From: Cyclobacteriaceae bacterium | Lineage (GTDB): Bacteria > Bacteroidota > Bacteroidia > Cytophagales > Cyclobacteriaceae | Direction of reading: 5' to 3' | DNA: 64,000 nt | Assembly: GCA_023151255.1 (NCBI GenBank) | Contig: JAKLJG010000008.1 | Location: 62,001 to 126,000, forward strand | In this document: positions 28,578-37,400 of the stretch, piece after piece | How positions within the stretch are numbered: position 1 is the stretch's first letter | How the letters are laid out: each line of letters opens with the position of its first letter | The notes under the pieces: generated by a model | What the model was told of the DNA's origin: nothing | Seen by the model: the letters and a program-made list of their open reading frames with translations, nothing else | Databases searched by the model: none | Made by a program: the position numbers and the translations under genes

Positions 28578-28951
28578 GTAAACTTACCATGCTACTGTTA
28601 ACGGCCTTTCTTTTTGCCTGCGGAAGCAAAAAGGAGAACGGGAATACTACTGAGGCCGCAACCTCATCGGCCGAATTAATTAAAAAGGGCGAGCAGTTGG
28701 TTAATGCAAATGACTGTAAAACCTGCCATCACCAGGTAAATAAAATTATCGGGCCATCACATTTGGATGTGGCGAAAAAATATGAATTTTCACAGGAAAA
28801 TGTAAAACTGCTGGCTGAGCGTATTATCAAAGGAAGTAGCGGGGTTTGGGGCGATGTGCCGATGACGCCCCATCCGGATTTGCCAGTGACCGATGCCGAG
28901 AATATGGCGCGTTATGTACTATCACTTGATGGCGAAGCTGAAAAGCAATGA
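28574..28951 (+). CDS. Monohaem lipoprotein cytochrome c
   Basis: 125 residues. A lipoprotein signal ends in LFAC (Cys17). A single haem site CKTCH has Cys48, Cys51 and His52, and a later VPMTPH segment supplies the likely Met ligand, as in class I c551/c552-like proteins. It probably accepts electrons in the periplasm from the GMC dehydrogenase pair encoded upstream. It is translationally coupled to the TIM-barrel gene. Confidence 0.92.
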   Translation: MSKLTMLLLTAFLFACGSKKENGNTTEAATSSAELIKKGEQLVNANDCKTCHHQVNKIIGPSHLDVAKKYEFSQENVKLLAERIIKGSSGVWGDVPMTPHPDLPVTDAENMARYVLSLDGEAEKQ

Positions 28952-28959
28952 GGTGAAGG

Positions 28960-29385
28960 ATGATCCTTCAGATTTTCGATAATGAATATGTTACTTGCGA
29001 ACTCGATGACTCGCTGCCTGTACTGAAGCATCGTTGGAAAAAGCCATTACCTGGAAATATCTTTCGTGAGACGTTGGTTGCCATACAGCAACGTTATATT
29101 GATCTAAGTAAGTCGTACGCTAATCTGGCCTGGCTTGCCGATACGCAACTGCTTGGTGAAGTGGATGAAGAGACCGAAAAATGGTTTTCGGAGGTATGGG
29201 AAGATTTACTCTTTAATAAAGCCGGTGTAAAAATACATGCCGTCATTCTTGGAGAAGACATTTTTGCCGACTATCCTATGGAAAAATTTAAACTGCAGGC
29301 TGCCGAAAAGTATAAAACACACCAGGTACAACTTGAAGTATTCTCTGACGAACAGGAAGCCTACGATTGGATACGGACCCGCTAA
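28960..29385 (+). CDS. Small cytoplasmic protein, possibly STAS/SpoIIAA-like
   Basis: 141 residues without signal or membrane segment. Alternating strands and helices (ANLAWLADTQLLGEV, VKIHAVILGEDIFADYP) resemble the STAS/SpoIIAA-like proteins common in Bacteroidota, but I cannot assign it firmly. It begins 8 bases after the cytochrome c stop and ends 9 bases before the Tat-signal TIM barrel, so it is part of the same operon. The function is unknown. Confidence 0.7.
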   Translation: MILQIFDNEYVTCELDDSLPVLKHRWKKPLPGNIFRETLVAIQQRYIDLSKSYANLAWLADTQLLGEVDEETEKWFSEVWEDLLFNKAGVKIHAVILGEDIFADYPMEKFKLQAAEKYKTHQVQLEVFSDEQEAYDWIRTR

Positions 29386-29394
29386 CATGAACAT

Positions 29395-30276
29395 ATGAAA
29401 AGACGAACGTTTATGCAGCATTCGGCCTTAGCCGCTGCCGGCAGTTTGCTGACACCTGCATTAATTGGATGTAATCCGATGAGCGAAAAAAAAGACAAAA
29501 CCATCGGTGTACAGTTGTACACACTTCGTGATGTTATTTTTAAAGACCTCCGCGGTACGCTAAAAACGATTGCTGACATCGGTTATACCGAAGTAGAGAC
29601 CTATTCGTATGGTGATGGTAAAATTTTTGGTCAACCCTTTAGCGAGTATGTTAAAATAGCAAATGACCTCGGCTTGAAAACCGTAAGCGGCCACTACATG
29701 TCCGGCTTTAATATACAATCATCTGGAAACCTGCGCTCCGGCTGGGAGCAGGCCGTTGCCGATGCCCGCGAGGCCGGTCAGCAATACATGGTTATTGCTT
29801 ATTTGTTTAAAGAAGAACGCGAAACCATCGATCAATATAAAGAGTTGTGTGAGTTGATTAATAAAAGTGCCGAAGTGTGTAAGCGCTACGGTATAAAAAT
29901 GGGCTATCATAACCACGACTTTGAATTTGTGGCTATTGATGAACAAATACCGTATGATGTTATGTTGGCTGAACTTGATCCGACATTGGTGGCGATGGAG
30001 TTGGATTTGTACTGGATTGTACGTGCCGGTTTTTCCCCGGCTGACTATTTTAAGAAGCACCCGGGTCGCTTTGAGCTGTGGCACGTAAAGGATATGCATA
30101 AAGATGACCCAACAAAGAACGCTGACCTCGGTACCGGCTCTATTAACTTCGCTGAAATTTTCAATTTAAAGGAACAATCGGGCCTTAGACATTTCTTTGT
30201 TGAGCAAGAAACCTATGAAGTTTCTTCAACCGACAGCGTCAGAAAAAATTACACCTACCTAAAGGGGTTGGTGTAG
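29395..30276 (+). CDS. Exported sugar phosphate isomerase/epimerase-like TIM barrel
   Basis: 293 residues. The start carries a Tat-like signal (MKRRTFMQHSALAAAGSLL) ending at IGC, so it is likely an exported lipoprotein. The barrel has metal-ligand segments MGYHNHDFEF, AMELDLYW and LWHVKDMHKDD, and a final Glu in FVEQETYE. It is the periplasmic counterpart of the cytoplasmic TIM barrel at 27525. Such pairs accompany GMC and Gfo/Idh genes in many Bacteroidota. The substrate is probably an oxidised sugar or glycoside. Confidence 0.88.
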   Translation: MKRRTFMQHSALAAAGSLLTPALIGCNPMSEKKDKTIGVQLYTLRDVIFKDLRGTLKTIADIGYTEVETYSYGDGKIFGQPFSEYVKIANDLGLKTVSGHYMSGFNIQSSGNLRSGWEQAVADAREAGQQYMVIAYLFKEERETIDQYKELCELINKSAEVCKRYGIKMGYHNHDFEFVAIDEQIPYDVMLAELDPTLVAMELDLYWIVRAGFSPADYFKKHPGRFELWHVKDMHKDDPTKNADLGTGSINFAEIFNLKEQSGLRHFFVEQETYEVSSTDSVRKNYTYLKGLV

Positions 30277-30290
30277 TTGTTTAATTAGCA

Positions 30291-30599
30291 ATGCGGCTGC
30301 TTAATTTTATTCTTGCTGTAAGTTTTCTGGTGCTGGCTTCCCTTCAGGTAGATACTGACAATGCAGTTGTTTGGATACTTATTTTTGGTTCTATGGCGGT
30401 AACCTGTATCCTGTCCATCTTTAATTTTTTTTCTAAATCAATGCTGTATCTTCTCATGGGTATGTTTACTGGTTATGGTGTTTATCTTTGGATCCAGGAT
30501 GAGCCCCATACATACCTCCGGTTTAATAGCCTTACCGGGGTGGTGCTTTGCCTGACTGTAGTTACTTTTCAATTGGTACGGGCTTATCGCATCCGATAA
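30291..30599 (+). CDS. Small four-helix membrane protein (TMEM220-like)
   Basis: 102 residues with about four hydrophobic helices (residues 4-20, 27-46, 50-65 and 80-97) and little else. The length and pattern, with a conserved-looking YLWIQDEP loop, resemble the TMEM220 family, but I hold this loosely. It starts 14 bases after the exported TIM barrel and ends that transcription run. Confidence 0.6.
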   Translation: MRLLNFILAVSFLVLASLQVDTDNAVVWILIFGSMAVTCILSIFNFFSKSMLYLLMGMFTGYGVYLWIQDEPHTYLRFNSLTGVVLCLTVVTFQLVRAYRIR

Positions 30600-30603
30600 A
30601 ATT

Positions 30604-30613
30604 CAATCGATTG
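30604..30613. promoter_or_regulatory. Candidate LacI-type operator upstream of the alpha-glucan operon
   Basis: CAATCGATTG is a perfect 10-bp palindrome fitting CAAnCGnTTG. It lies in the 92-base gap before the amylase gene and about 45 bases before a TTTG-N19-TATCTTTA promoter-like sequence (30658-30688). It could bring the glucan operon under the same control as the sites at 21579 and 26294. Confidence 0.35.
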
Positions 30614-30691
30614 CAAAAATGCGCGTATCTTTTCTTCGTAGTTCATAGCAATACCTTTTTGTTGTAGGCACGGTTTCTTATATCTTTAACC

Positions 30692-32497
30692 ATGATCCGT
30701 ATTAGCCTGCTGAGTTTAATTATTTTATTTGACGCCTGCTCCCGTACAACCGAAAAGATTCCTGACGTGCTGCCTGTTGCTGAGCCTAAACAAAAAGTAG
30801 TGATTTACCAGATGATGACCCGCCTTTTCGGCAATAAGGTAAATACGAATAAAAAGTATGGCACGATAGCAGAAAACGGAGTGGGCAAGTTTAACGATAT
30901 TAATGAAGCTGCGCTTAAGGAACTGAAGGAAATGGGTATTACCTACATCTGGTTCACCGGTATTATCGAACATGCGCTGCTTACCGATTACACCGCTTAC
31001 GGCATTCCGCTGGACGATGCCGATGTGGTAAAGGGGCGGGCCGGTTCGCCCTATTCCATCAAGGATTATTACGATGTTAATCCCGATTTGGCGATTCAGG
31101 TGCCAAACCGGATGAAGGAATTTGAAGCGCTTGTTGAGCGCACCCACGCACATGGACTAAAAGTGATTATTGATTTTGTACCCAACCACGTGGCCCGTAA
31201 CTATAAATCAGATGCAAAGCCTCGGGGTGTTCGCGATTTTGGCGAGGATGACGATAAAACGGTTCCGTTTAAACCTTCTAATAACTTTTACTACCTGCCC
31301 GGCCAGAATTTTAAAGTACCCGAGGGGTATATTCCGCTTGGCCCTGAAAATGAATTCCCAACAAAAGACGGTGTGTTTGACGAGAATCCGGCAAAGGCTA
31401 CCGGCAATGATAAGTTTGTTGCTCAGCCAGCGATGACCGATTGGTTTGAAGCAGCCAAATTGAATTATGGTGTGGATATACAGGGAGGAGGCCAAAAACA
31501 TTTTGACCCTGTACCCGACACTTGGATTAAAATGCGCGACATTTTGCTTTTCTGGACTTCTAAAAAGGTAGATGGCTTTCGTTGCGACATAGCCGAAATG
31601 GTACCCGTTGAGTTTTGGAATTGGGTAATACCGCAGGTAAAAGCCGTTAACACCGATTTAATTTTTATTGCCGAAATCTACAACCCATCGTTGTACCGAA
31701 ATTTTATCCAAACGGGTCGATTTGATTTTTTATATGATAAGGTGCAATTGTATGATACCCTTCGAAAGCTTATCCGTGGCGAAGGTTCTACATCCGAAAT
31801 TCATTCAATTCAGGAATCACTCTCCGGCATCAATAAACACATGCTTCACTTCCTCGAAAACCATGATGAGCAGCGGATAGCCTCAAAATACTTTGCCGGT
31901 GATCCATGGAAAGCAGTTCCGGCAATGGTTATCAGTGCCACCATCGACAGCGGCCCGGTAATGATCTACTTTGGCCAGGAAGTGGGCGAACCAGCCAATG
32001 GCGACCCGGGACATCAAACTCTGGAGCAACCCGGTACAACAACTAAAATGGACTACTGGGGCGTACCTGAGCATCAAAAGTGGATGAACAATGGTTTGTT
32101 CGATGGCGGTTTGCTTTCAGAAGAACAAAAACAGTTGCGTCAGTTTTATGCTGATTTACTCAATATCGCAGGGCAGTCGGAAGCAATTGCCTGGGGCAAC
32201 TATGCCGATTTAACGCAGTATAATCTTCAACAAAAACAACTTGGCGATGACATCCATGCTTTTGTTCGTTGGCATGATGATGAACGATTACTCATAGTAT
32301 CGAGCTTTAGGTCAAAGCCTGCTGATGTGACTATTACCATTCCTGAAGTTGTGGCTGCTCAAATGGGCTTGCAAAAAGGAAATGCCTATGTTGCCCGCGA
32401 TATACTTTGGCGCGAAATTGAAACAGGCATTGATGAAAACCTGTCTGTACGGGTCCGTTTAAATGCTTACGGAGCTTTAATTCTGAAAATAAAATAA
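30692..32497 (+). CDS. GH13 alpha-amylase-family lipoprotein
   Basis: 601 residues. The N-terminus has a hydrophobic stretch ending at FDAC, an imperfect lipobox, so it is probably exported. Catalytic regions are complete: IIDFVPNH, GFRCDIAEM with nucleophile Asp299, FIAEIYN with Glu328 and LENHDEQR with Asp392. It likely cuts starch or glycogen-type alpha-glucan to maltose and maltodextrins. It is the first gene of an operon with glgE (6-base gap), so its products may feed the maltokinase and GlgE. Exact specificity (alpha-amylase versus neopullulanase-like) is unresolved. Confidence 0.88.
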   Translation: MIRISLLSLIILFDACSRTTEKIPDVLPVAEPKQKVVIYQMMTRLFGNKVNTNKKYGTIAENGVGKFNDINEAALKELKEMGITYIWFTGIIEHALLTDYTAYGIPLDDADVVKGRAGSPYSIKDYYDVNPDLAIQVPNRMKEFEALVERTHAHGLKVIIDFVPNHVARNYKSDAKPRGVRDFGEDDDKTVPFKPSNNFYYLPGQNFKVPEGYIPLGPENEFPTKDGVFDENPAKATGNDKFVAQPAMTDWFEAAKLNYGVDIQGGGQKHFDPVPDTWIKMRDILLFWTSKKVDGFRCDIAEMVPVEFWNWVIPQVKAVNTDLIFIAEIYNPSLYRNFIQTGRFDFLYDKVQLYDTLRKLIRGEGSTSEIHSIQESLSGINKHMLHFLENHDEQRIASKYFAGDPWKAVPAMVISATIDSGPVMIYFGQEVGEPANGDPGHQTLEQPGTTTKMDYWGVPEHQKWMNNGLFDGGLLSEEQKQLRQFYADLLNIAGQSEAIAWGNYADLTQYNLQQKQLGDDIHAFVRWHDDERLLIVSSFRSKPADVTITIPEVVAAQMGLQKGNAYVARDILWREIETGIDENLSVRVRLNAYGALILKIK

Positions 32498-32503
32498 CTG
32501 TTA

Positions 32504-34459
32504 ATGATCAACTCACTACCGGGCCAATCCCGTGTTATTATTGAAAATATTCAGCCTCAGGTTGATAAGGGGCGCTATCCGGTTAAACGTACGGTGGGTG
32601 AAACTGTGCAGGTAACAGCCGATATATTTTCGGATGGCCACGATCATGTACGGGCCGAAGTCTTGTACAGAAAAAAAACTGAAAAAAACTGGAGCCTGGC
32701 CGAAATGCATCATCTGGGAAATGATTCATGGGCGGGTTCCTTTTTGGTAACCGATAAAGTTCCTTATGTGTTTACTGTTCGGGCCTGGGTGGACCATTTC
32801 GAAACATGGTATGACGGTATCTTAAAAAAGATTGAAGCCCAGCTTCAGGTGCAACTCGAACTTGCCGAAGGGAGCGTGTTACTCCTTCAGTTAACGGAAG
32901 GCAAGAAGAAGGATATTCAAAAACTATCAGCCCAACTGAAAGATGAAACGCGTTATGCCGAAAACATTGAACTGGTTTCAGGCGAAATGTTTGCCGAACT
33001 GGTAAAACAAAATCCGTTGCGAAGGTATGAAGTGGTTTATCCGGCTGAACTGCTGGTGGTTGTTGAACATGCCAAAGCCCGTTTCAGTACGTGGTACGAA
33101 CTGTTTCCGCGGTCGGCATCGCTTGCCGGTAAGCATGGCACCTTTGCCGATGTGATAAAACTGTTGCCGCGCATTGAGGCTATGGGTTTTGATGTGCTGT
33201 ATCTTCCGCCAATTCACCCCATTGGAAAAGTAAATCGCAAAGGCAAGAATAACAACGTGCGTTCTGTAGCCGGTGAGCCTGGCTCTCCGTGGGCTATCGG
33301 CAGCGATGAAGGAGGACACAAAGCCATTCATCCGCAGTTGGGTACCCTCGAACAGTACAAGGAATTAATTGTAAAAGCCCGTAAGCGGGGTATTGATGTG
33401 GCCATGGACTTGGCTTTTCAATGTGCACCCGACCACCCGTATGTAACAGAGCACCCCGATTGGTTTAAAATCCGCCCCGATGGTTCCATTCAGTTTGCCG
33501 AGAACCCACCTAAAAAATACCAGGACATTTACCCGTTTAATTTTGAATGCGATGACTGGCAAAATTTGTGGAATGAGTTATTGAGTGTTGTATTGTATTG
33601 GATTGATCAGGGAGTTAAAATCTTTCGGGTTGATAACCCGCACACCAAACCATTTCGGTTTTGGCAATGGCTTATTGCCGAAGTAAATAAACGGCATGAG
33701 GATATTATTTTCTTGTCCGAGGCCTTTACACGCCCGAAGGTTATGGCTGCGCTGGCCAAGCTAGGATTTACCCAATCGTACACCTATTTTACCTGGCGCG
33801 TTACCCGGAACGAACTTGTTGAATACATGAACGAGCTGGTTCACGGACCTTCGCGCAATTATTTCAGGCCTAACTTCTGGCCTAATACACCTGATATTCT
33901 TCCGTACCACCTTCAACATCAGGGTGAAACGATTTTTGTTATTCGGTTTGTGCTGGCCGCCACGCTTTCGTCAAACTACGGCATCTACGGCCCACCCTTC
34001 GAGTTTTGTGAAAACAATCCGATTCCCGGAAAGGAGGAATATTTTAATTCTGAAAAATTTGAAATCAAACAATACGACTGGAAGAAAACCACCCGCATGA
34101 CGGACATTATCTCCATCGTAAACAAAGCCCGCAAGAATCACCAGGCCCTGCAGTCAACCTGGAACATTTATTTTTGTACCTGCAATAACGACAACCTGCT
34201 GGCCTACCTGAAAACTACCGATGATCTTACAGATTGCGTGCTGGTTGTAGTAAATTTCGATCAGCATGGTCGCCAATCTGGCTATGTGCAACTGCCGAAG
34301 GAAATCCTGCGGCTGACCGACCGGATTAATGTGAAATTACATGATTTGGTAACAGATGAGCATTACACCTGGACGCAGGAGTGGAACTATGTTGAACTCG
34401 ATCCGAATAAGCTACCATTTCACTTGTTTCACCTTACTATTCATGAATCGTTTGCATGA
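32504..34459 (+). CDS. glgE: Alpha-1,4-glucan:maltose-1-phosphate maltosyltransferase GlgE
   Basis: 651 residues. The family hallmark LPPIHPIGKVNRKGKNN is present. The catalytic positions follow the Streptomyces GlgE spacing: nucleophile Asp377 (FRVDNPHTKP), acid/base Glu406 (LSEAFTRP) and Asp464 (NTPDIL). An N-terminal beta domain precedes the GH13 barrel. GlgE adds maltose from alpha-maltose-1-phosphate to growing alpha-1,4-glucan in the cytoplasm. The following gene, overlapping by ATGA, encodes the maltokinase that makes this donor, and glgB is next, so the GlgE glucan pathway is encoded as a unit. Confidence 0.96.
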   Translation: MINSLPGQSRVIIENIQPQVDKGRYPVKRTVGETVQVTADIFSDGHDHVRAEVLYRKKTEKNWSLAEMHHLGNDSWAGSFLVTDKVPYVFTVRAWVDHFETWYDGILKKIEAQLQVQLELAEGSVLLLQLTEGKKKDIQKLSAQLKDETRYAENIELVSGEMFAELVKQNPLRRYEVVYPAELLVVVEHAKARFSTWYELFPRSASLAGKHGTFADVIKLLPRIEAMGFDVLYLPPIHPIGKVNRKGKNNNVRSVAGEPGSPWAIGSDEGGHKAIHPQLGTLEQYKELIVKARKRGIDVAMDLAFQCAPDHPYVTEHPDWFKIRPDGSIQFAENPPKKYQDIYPFNFECDDWQNLWNELLSVVLYWIDQGVKIFRVDNPHTKPFRFWQWLIAEVNKRHEDIIFLSEAFTRPKVMAALAKLGFTQSYTYFTWRVTRNELVEYMNELVHGPSRNYFRPNFWPNTPDILPYHLQHQGETIFVIRFVLAATLSSNYGIYGPPFEFCENNPIPGKEEYFNSEKFEIKQYDWKKTTRMTDIISIVNKARKNHQALQSTWNIYFCTCNNDNLLAYLKTTDDLTDCVLVVVNFDQHGRQSGYVQLPKEILRLTDRINVKLHDLVTDEHYTWTQEWNYVELDPNKLPFHLFHLTIHESFA

Positions 34460-37400
34460 GTAGGCAACAAAAGTATACTGAGTCGTTGTGGTTTAAAGAT
34501 GCGGTCATCTATGAGTTGTCCGTTCGGGCTTTTTTTGATAGTAACCAGAATGGAATTGGTGATTTTCCGGGACTGCTTCAGAAATTGGATTACCTGGAAG
34601 ATCTGGGTGTTAATACCATCTGGTTGTTACCTTTTTACCCTTCGCCCTTAAAGGATGACGGATATGACATTACTGACCATTGTGATGTTCACCCTCATTT
34701 AGGTACGTTGTCTGATTTTCGAACCTTTCTTAAAGAAGCTCATCACCGGGGTATACGGGTTATTATTGAATTGATTCTTAATCACACGTCCGATCAGCAT
34801 CCGTGGTTCAGGCGCGCTCGAAAAGCCAAAGCCGGGTCGCGCTATCGCAATTTCTACGTATGGAGCGATACACCCGAGAAGTATAAGGAGGCCAGAGTCA
34901 TCATTCAGGAAGAAGAATCTTCTAACTGGTCGTGGGATACGGAAGCCAAAGCGTATTACTGGCATCGGTTTTACAGCCACCAGCCCGAATTGAACTACGA
35001 CAACCCGGAAGTGCAACTTGAAATTATCAAGATTGTTGATTTCTGGATGAAACTGGGTGTTGACGGTTTCCGGATGGCCTCGATACCGTACCTGTTTGAA
35101 GAAGAGGGCACCAGTTGCGAGAACCTGCCCCAAACCCACGCCTTTATCAGAAAAGTTCGTAACCACATTGATAAGCATTATAAAAACAGGGTGCTTATTG
35201 CCGAAGCAAACCTGTGGCCCGAAGATGCCGCATCTTACTTTGGCAATGGTGACGAATGCCACATGGCCTTTAATTATCCGCTTATGCCCCGGTTGTTTCT
35301 GGGCCTGCGTACGGAAGACAGTTACCCGATAGTGGATATTATGGAGCAAACCCCGCGCACACCCGAAAATTGTCAATGGGCCTTGTTCCTTCGTAACCAC
35401 GATGAATTGGGACTTGAGATGGTTACCGAAGAGGAAAAGGATTACCTGTTTAAGGCATATGCCAGCGATTCGCAAACCAAGTTTAATACCGGTATTCGCA
35501 GGCGCCTGGCACCCTTGTTAAACAACGACCGCAGAAAGATTGAACTGTTGTACGCTATCTTGTTTTCGCTTCCAGGCACACCAGTAATTTATTATGGCGA
35601 TGAAATCGGGATGGGCGACAATATCTACCTGGGAGGGCGGCAAGGGGTGCGGACACCCATGCAGTGGAACATGAACCTCAATGCAGGTTTTTCTAATGCC
35701 AACCCGCAAAAACTGTACTTACCTGTTATCTCTGATCCGGTTTACCGCTATGAGTCGGTTAATGTGGCCACCCAGCTTGAAAACCCATCATCGCTTATCT
35801 GGTGGATGCGTAACATCATCGCCATGCGCAAACGTCTTAATCTTTTTGGCAGGGGAGAAACAAGGTTTATCGAAACCAATAACAGCAAAGTGCTCTGTTA
35901 TTCGCGTACATTAGATAAGCAACGCATAGTGGTAGTGGCCAACATGTCGCAGTTTTCGCAGGCTGCCATTCTGAACCTCTCCGATCATAAAGAGTGCGAT
36001 GTAACCGAGGTATTCAGCCAAAACCGCTTTCAGAATGTGGGTAACGGTGACTATCCTATAACGCTGGGCCCTTATGGCTACTATTGGTTTCAGATTGATG
36101 TTGTTGATAAAAAAGAAAGTGCAAAATCAGGTGGCGAATTGCCGGTACTCGAAACCGAGGTGATGTGGGAAAAGATTTTTACATCGTACCAGGACAAGCG
36201 ATTTATTGAACGCAAGGTGCTGCCGGTATTTATGAAGAAATGTCGCTGGTTCGGTGGCAAGGCCCGTGTAATCAGTAAAATAGCCATTGACAGCGTATTT
36301 CCGCTTAAGGTAGAGGGAACCACCCATTACCTTACATTAATTGAAGTGCACTATGTGCAACGCCTGCCCGAATTGTATTTCTTACCGATGGTGTTTGTTC
36401 CGTCTGACAGGATACTGGACCAGGTGGAGTATAATGCACAGAGTGTGATTTGCCGGGCTGAAATTCGCAACGAGGCAGGATTCATCATGGATAGCAGCTA
36501 CGATCGTGTTTTTCGCGATTATCTGCTTGCCGGCATGGAGCGTAAAACCCAAATTAAATACCCGGGTAGTGTTCTTGAGTTCAATTCCAGCGTATTCAAT
36601 AAAATTGATATTGCTGGCGGCATCGAATCCAAAATATTAAAAGCCGATCAAAGCAATACGGCCATCATTTATAACGATCGCTACTTTTTTAAGTTCTATC
36701 GCAAGTTAGAGCGGGAAATGAACCCCGATCTTGAAATCGTACGATTTTTAAGTGAGCATGCCAGTTTTGCAAACAGCCCGCGGTATATGGGCAGTATTGA
36801 ATTGCATGATGAACGCGGAGTTGTGGTGTTTGGATTGCTGCAGGAAAAAGTCGATAATCAGGGCGAAGCCTGGAGCATGTCAATTGATTCGGTCGGACGC
36901 TTTTACGAACGCGTTATGGCCGGAGCCAAGCAAGAGAAACTCCCTAAACTGGTTAATAAGCCACTTATGCGTTTTGAGGAAGCCCCTGAGTTGATCCAGG
37001 AGTTTATTGGTCGGGGTTTTTATGAACGGGTAGTCAGGCTGGGGCAACGCACAGCCGAAATGCACCTGGCGTTAGCATCCGATCAAACCAATCAGGCTTT
37101 TGCGCCAGAATATTTTACACCTAATTATCAGCGTTCCCTGTACTCTTCGCTTCGTAAGTTGGTGCGCGACCGGTTTAACTTGCTGGGGAGTTCTTTACCT
37201 AAACTTGCACCAGATGTTCGTGACCTTGCCAAAAAAGTGCTTGACCTTGAACCCGATGTGCTGACATGTTTTCGCGAAATATACGAGACCCGCATTTCCG
37301 CCATTAAAACGCGTATCCATGGCGACTATCACTTGGGCCAGGTGCTGTTTACCGGAAAAGATTTTGTGATCATTGACTTTGAAGGCGAACCAGGCTTTAC

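Noticed and set aside
30658-30688. TTTG-N19-TATCTTTA as promoter of the amylase operon
   Set aside because: The sequence fits well, but the start of transcription would fall at or after the ATG at 30692, and no later ATG keeps the signal sequence. Not listed as a promoter.
32504-34459. Possible loss of catalytic residues in GlgE, checked after seeing the TreS change
   Set aside because: Asp377, Glu406 and Asp464 are all in place with the expected spacing. The amylase, alpha-glucosidase and GlgB triads are also intact.
34699-35475. 258-residue minus-strand ORF inside the TreS-maltokinase gene
   Set aside because: It is the mirror of a conserved coding region in another frame; its composition is typical of a shadow ORF.
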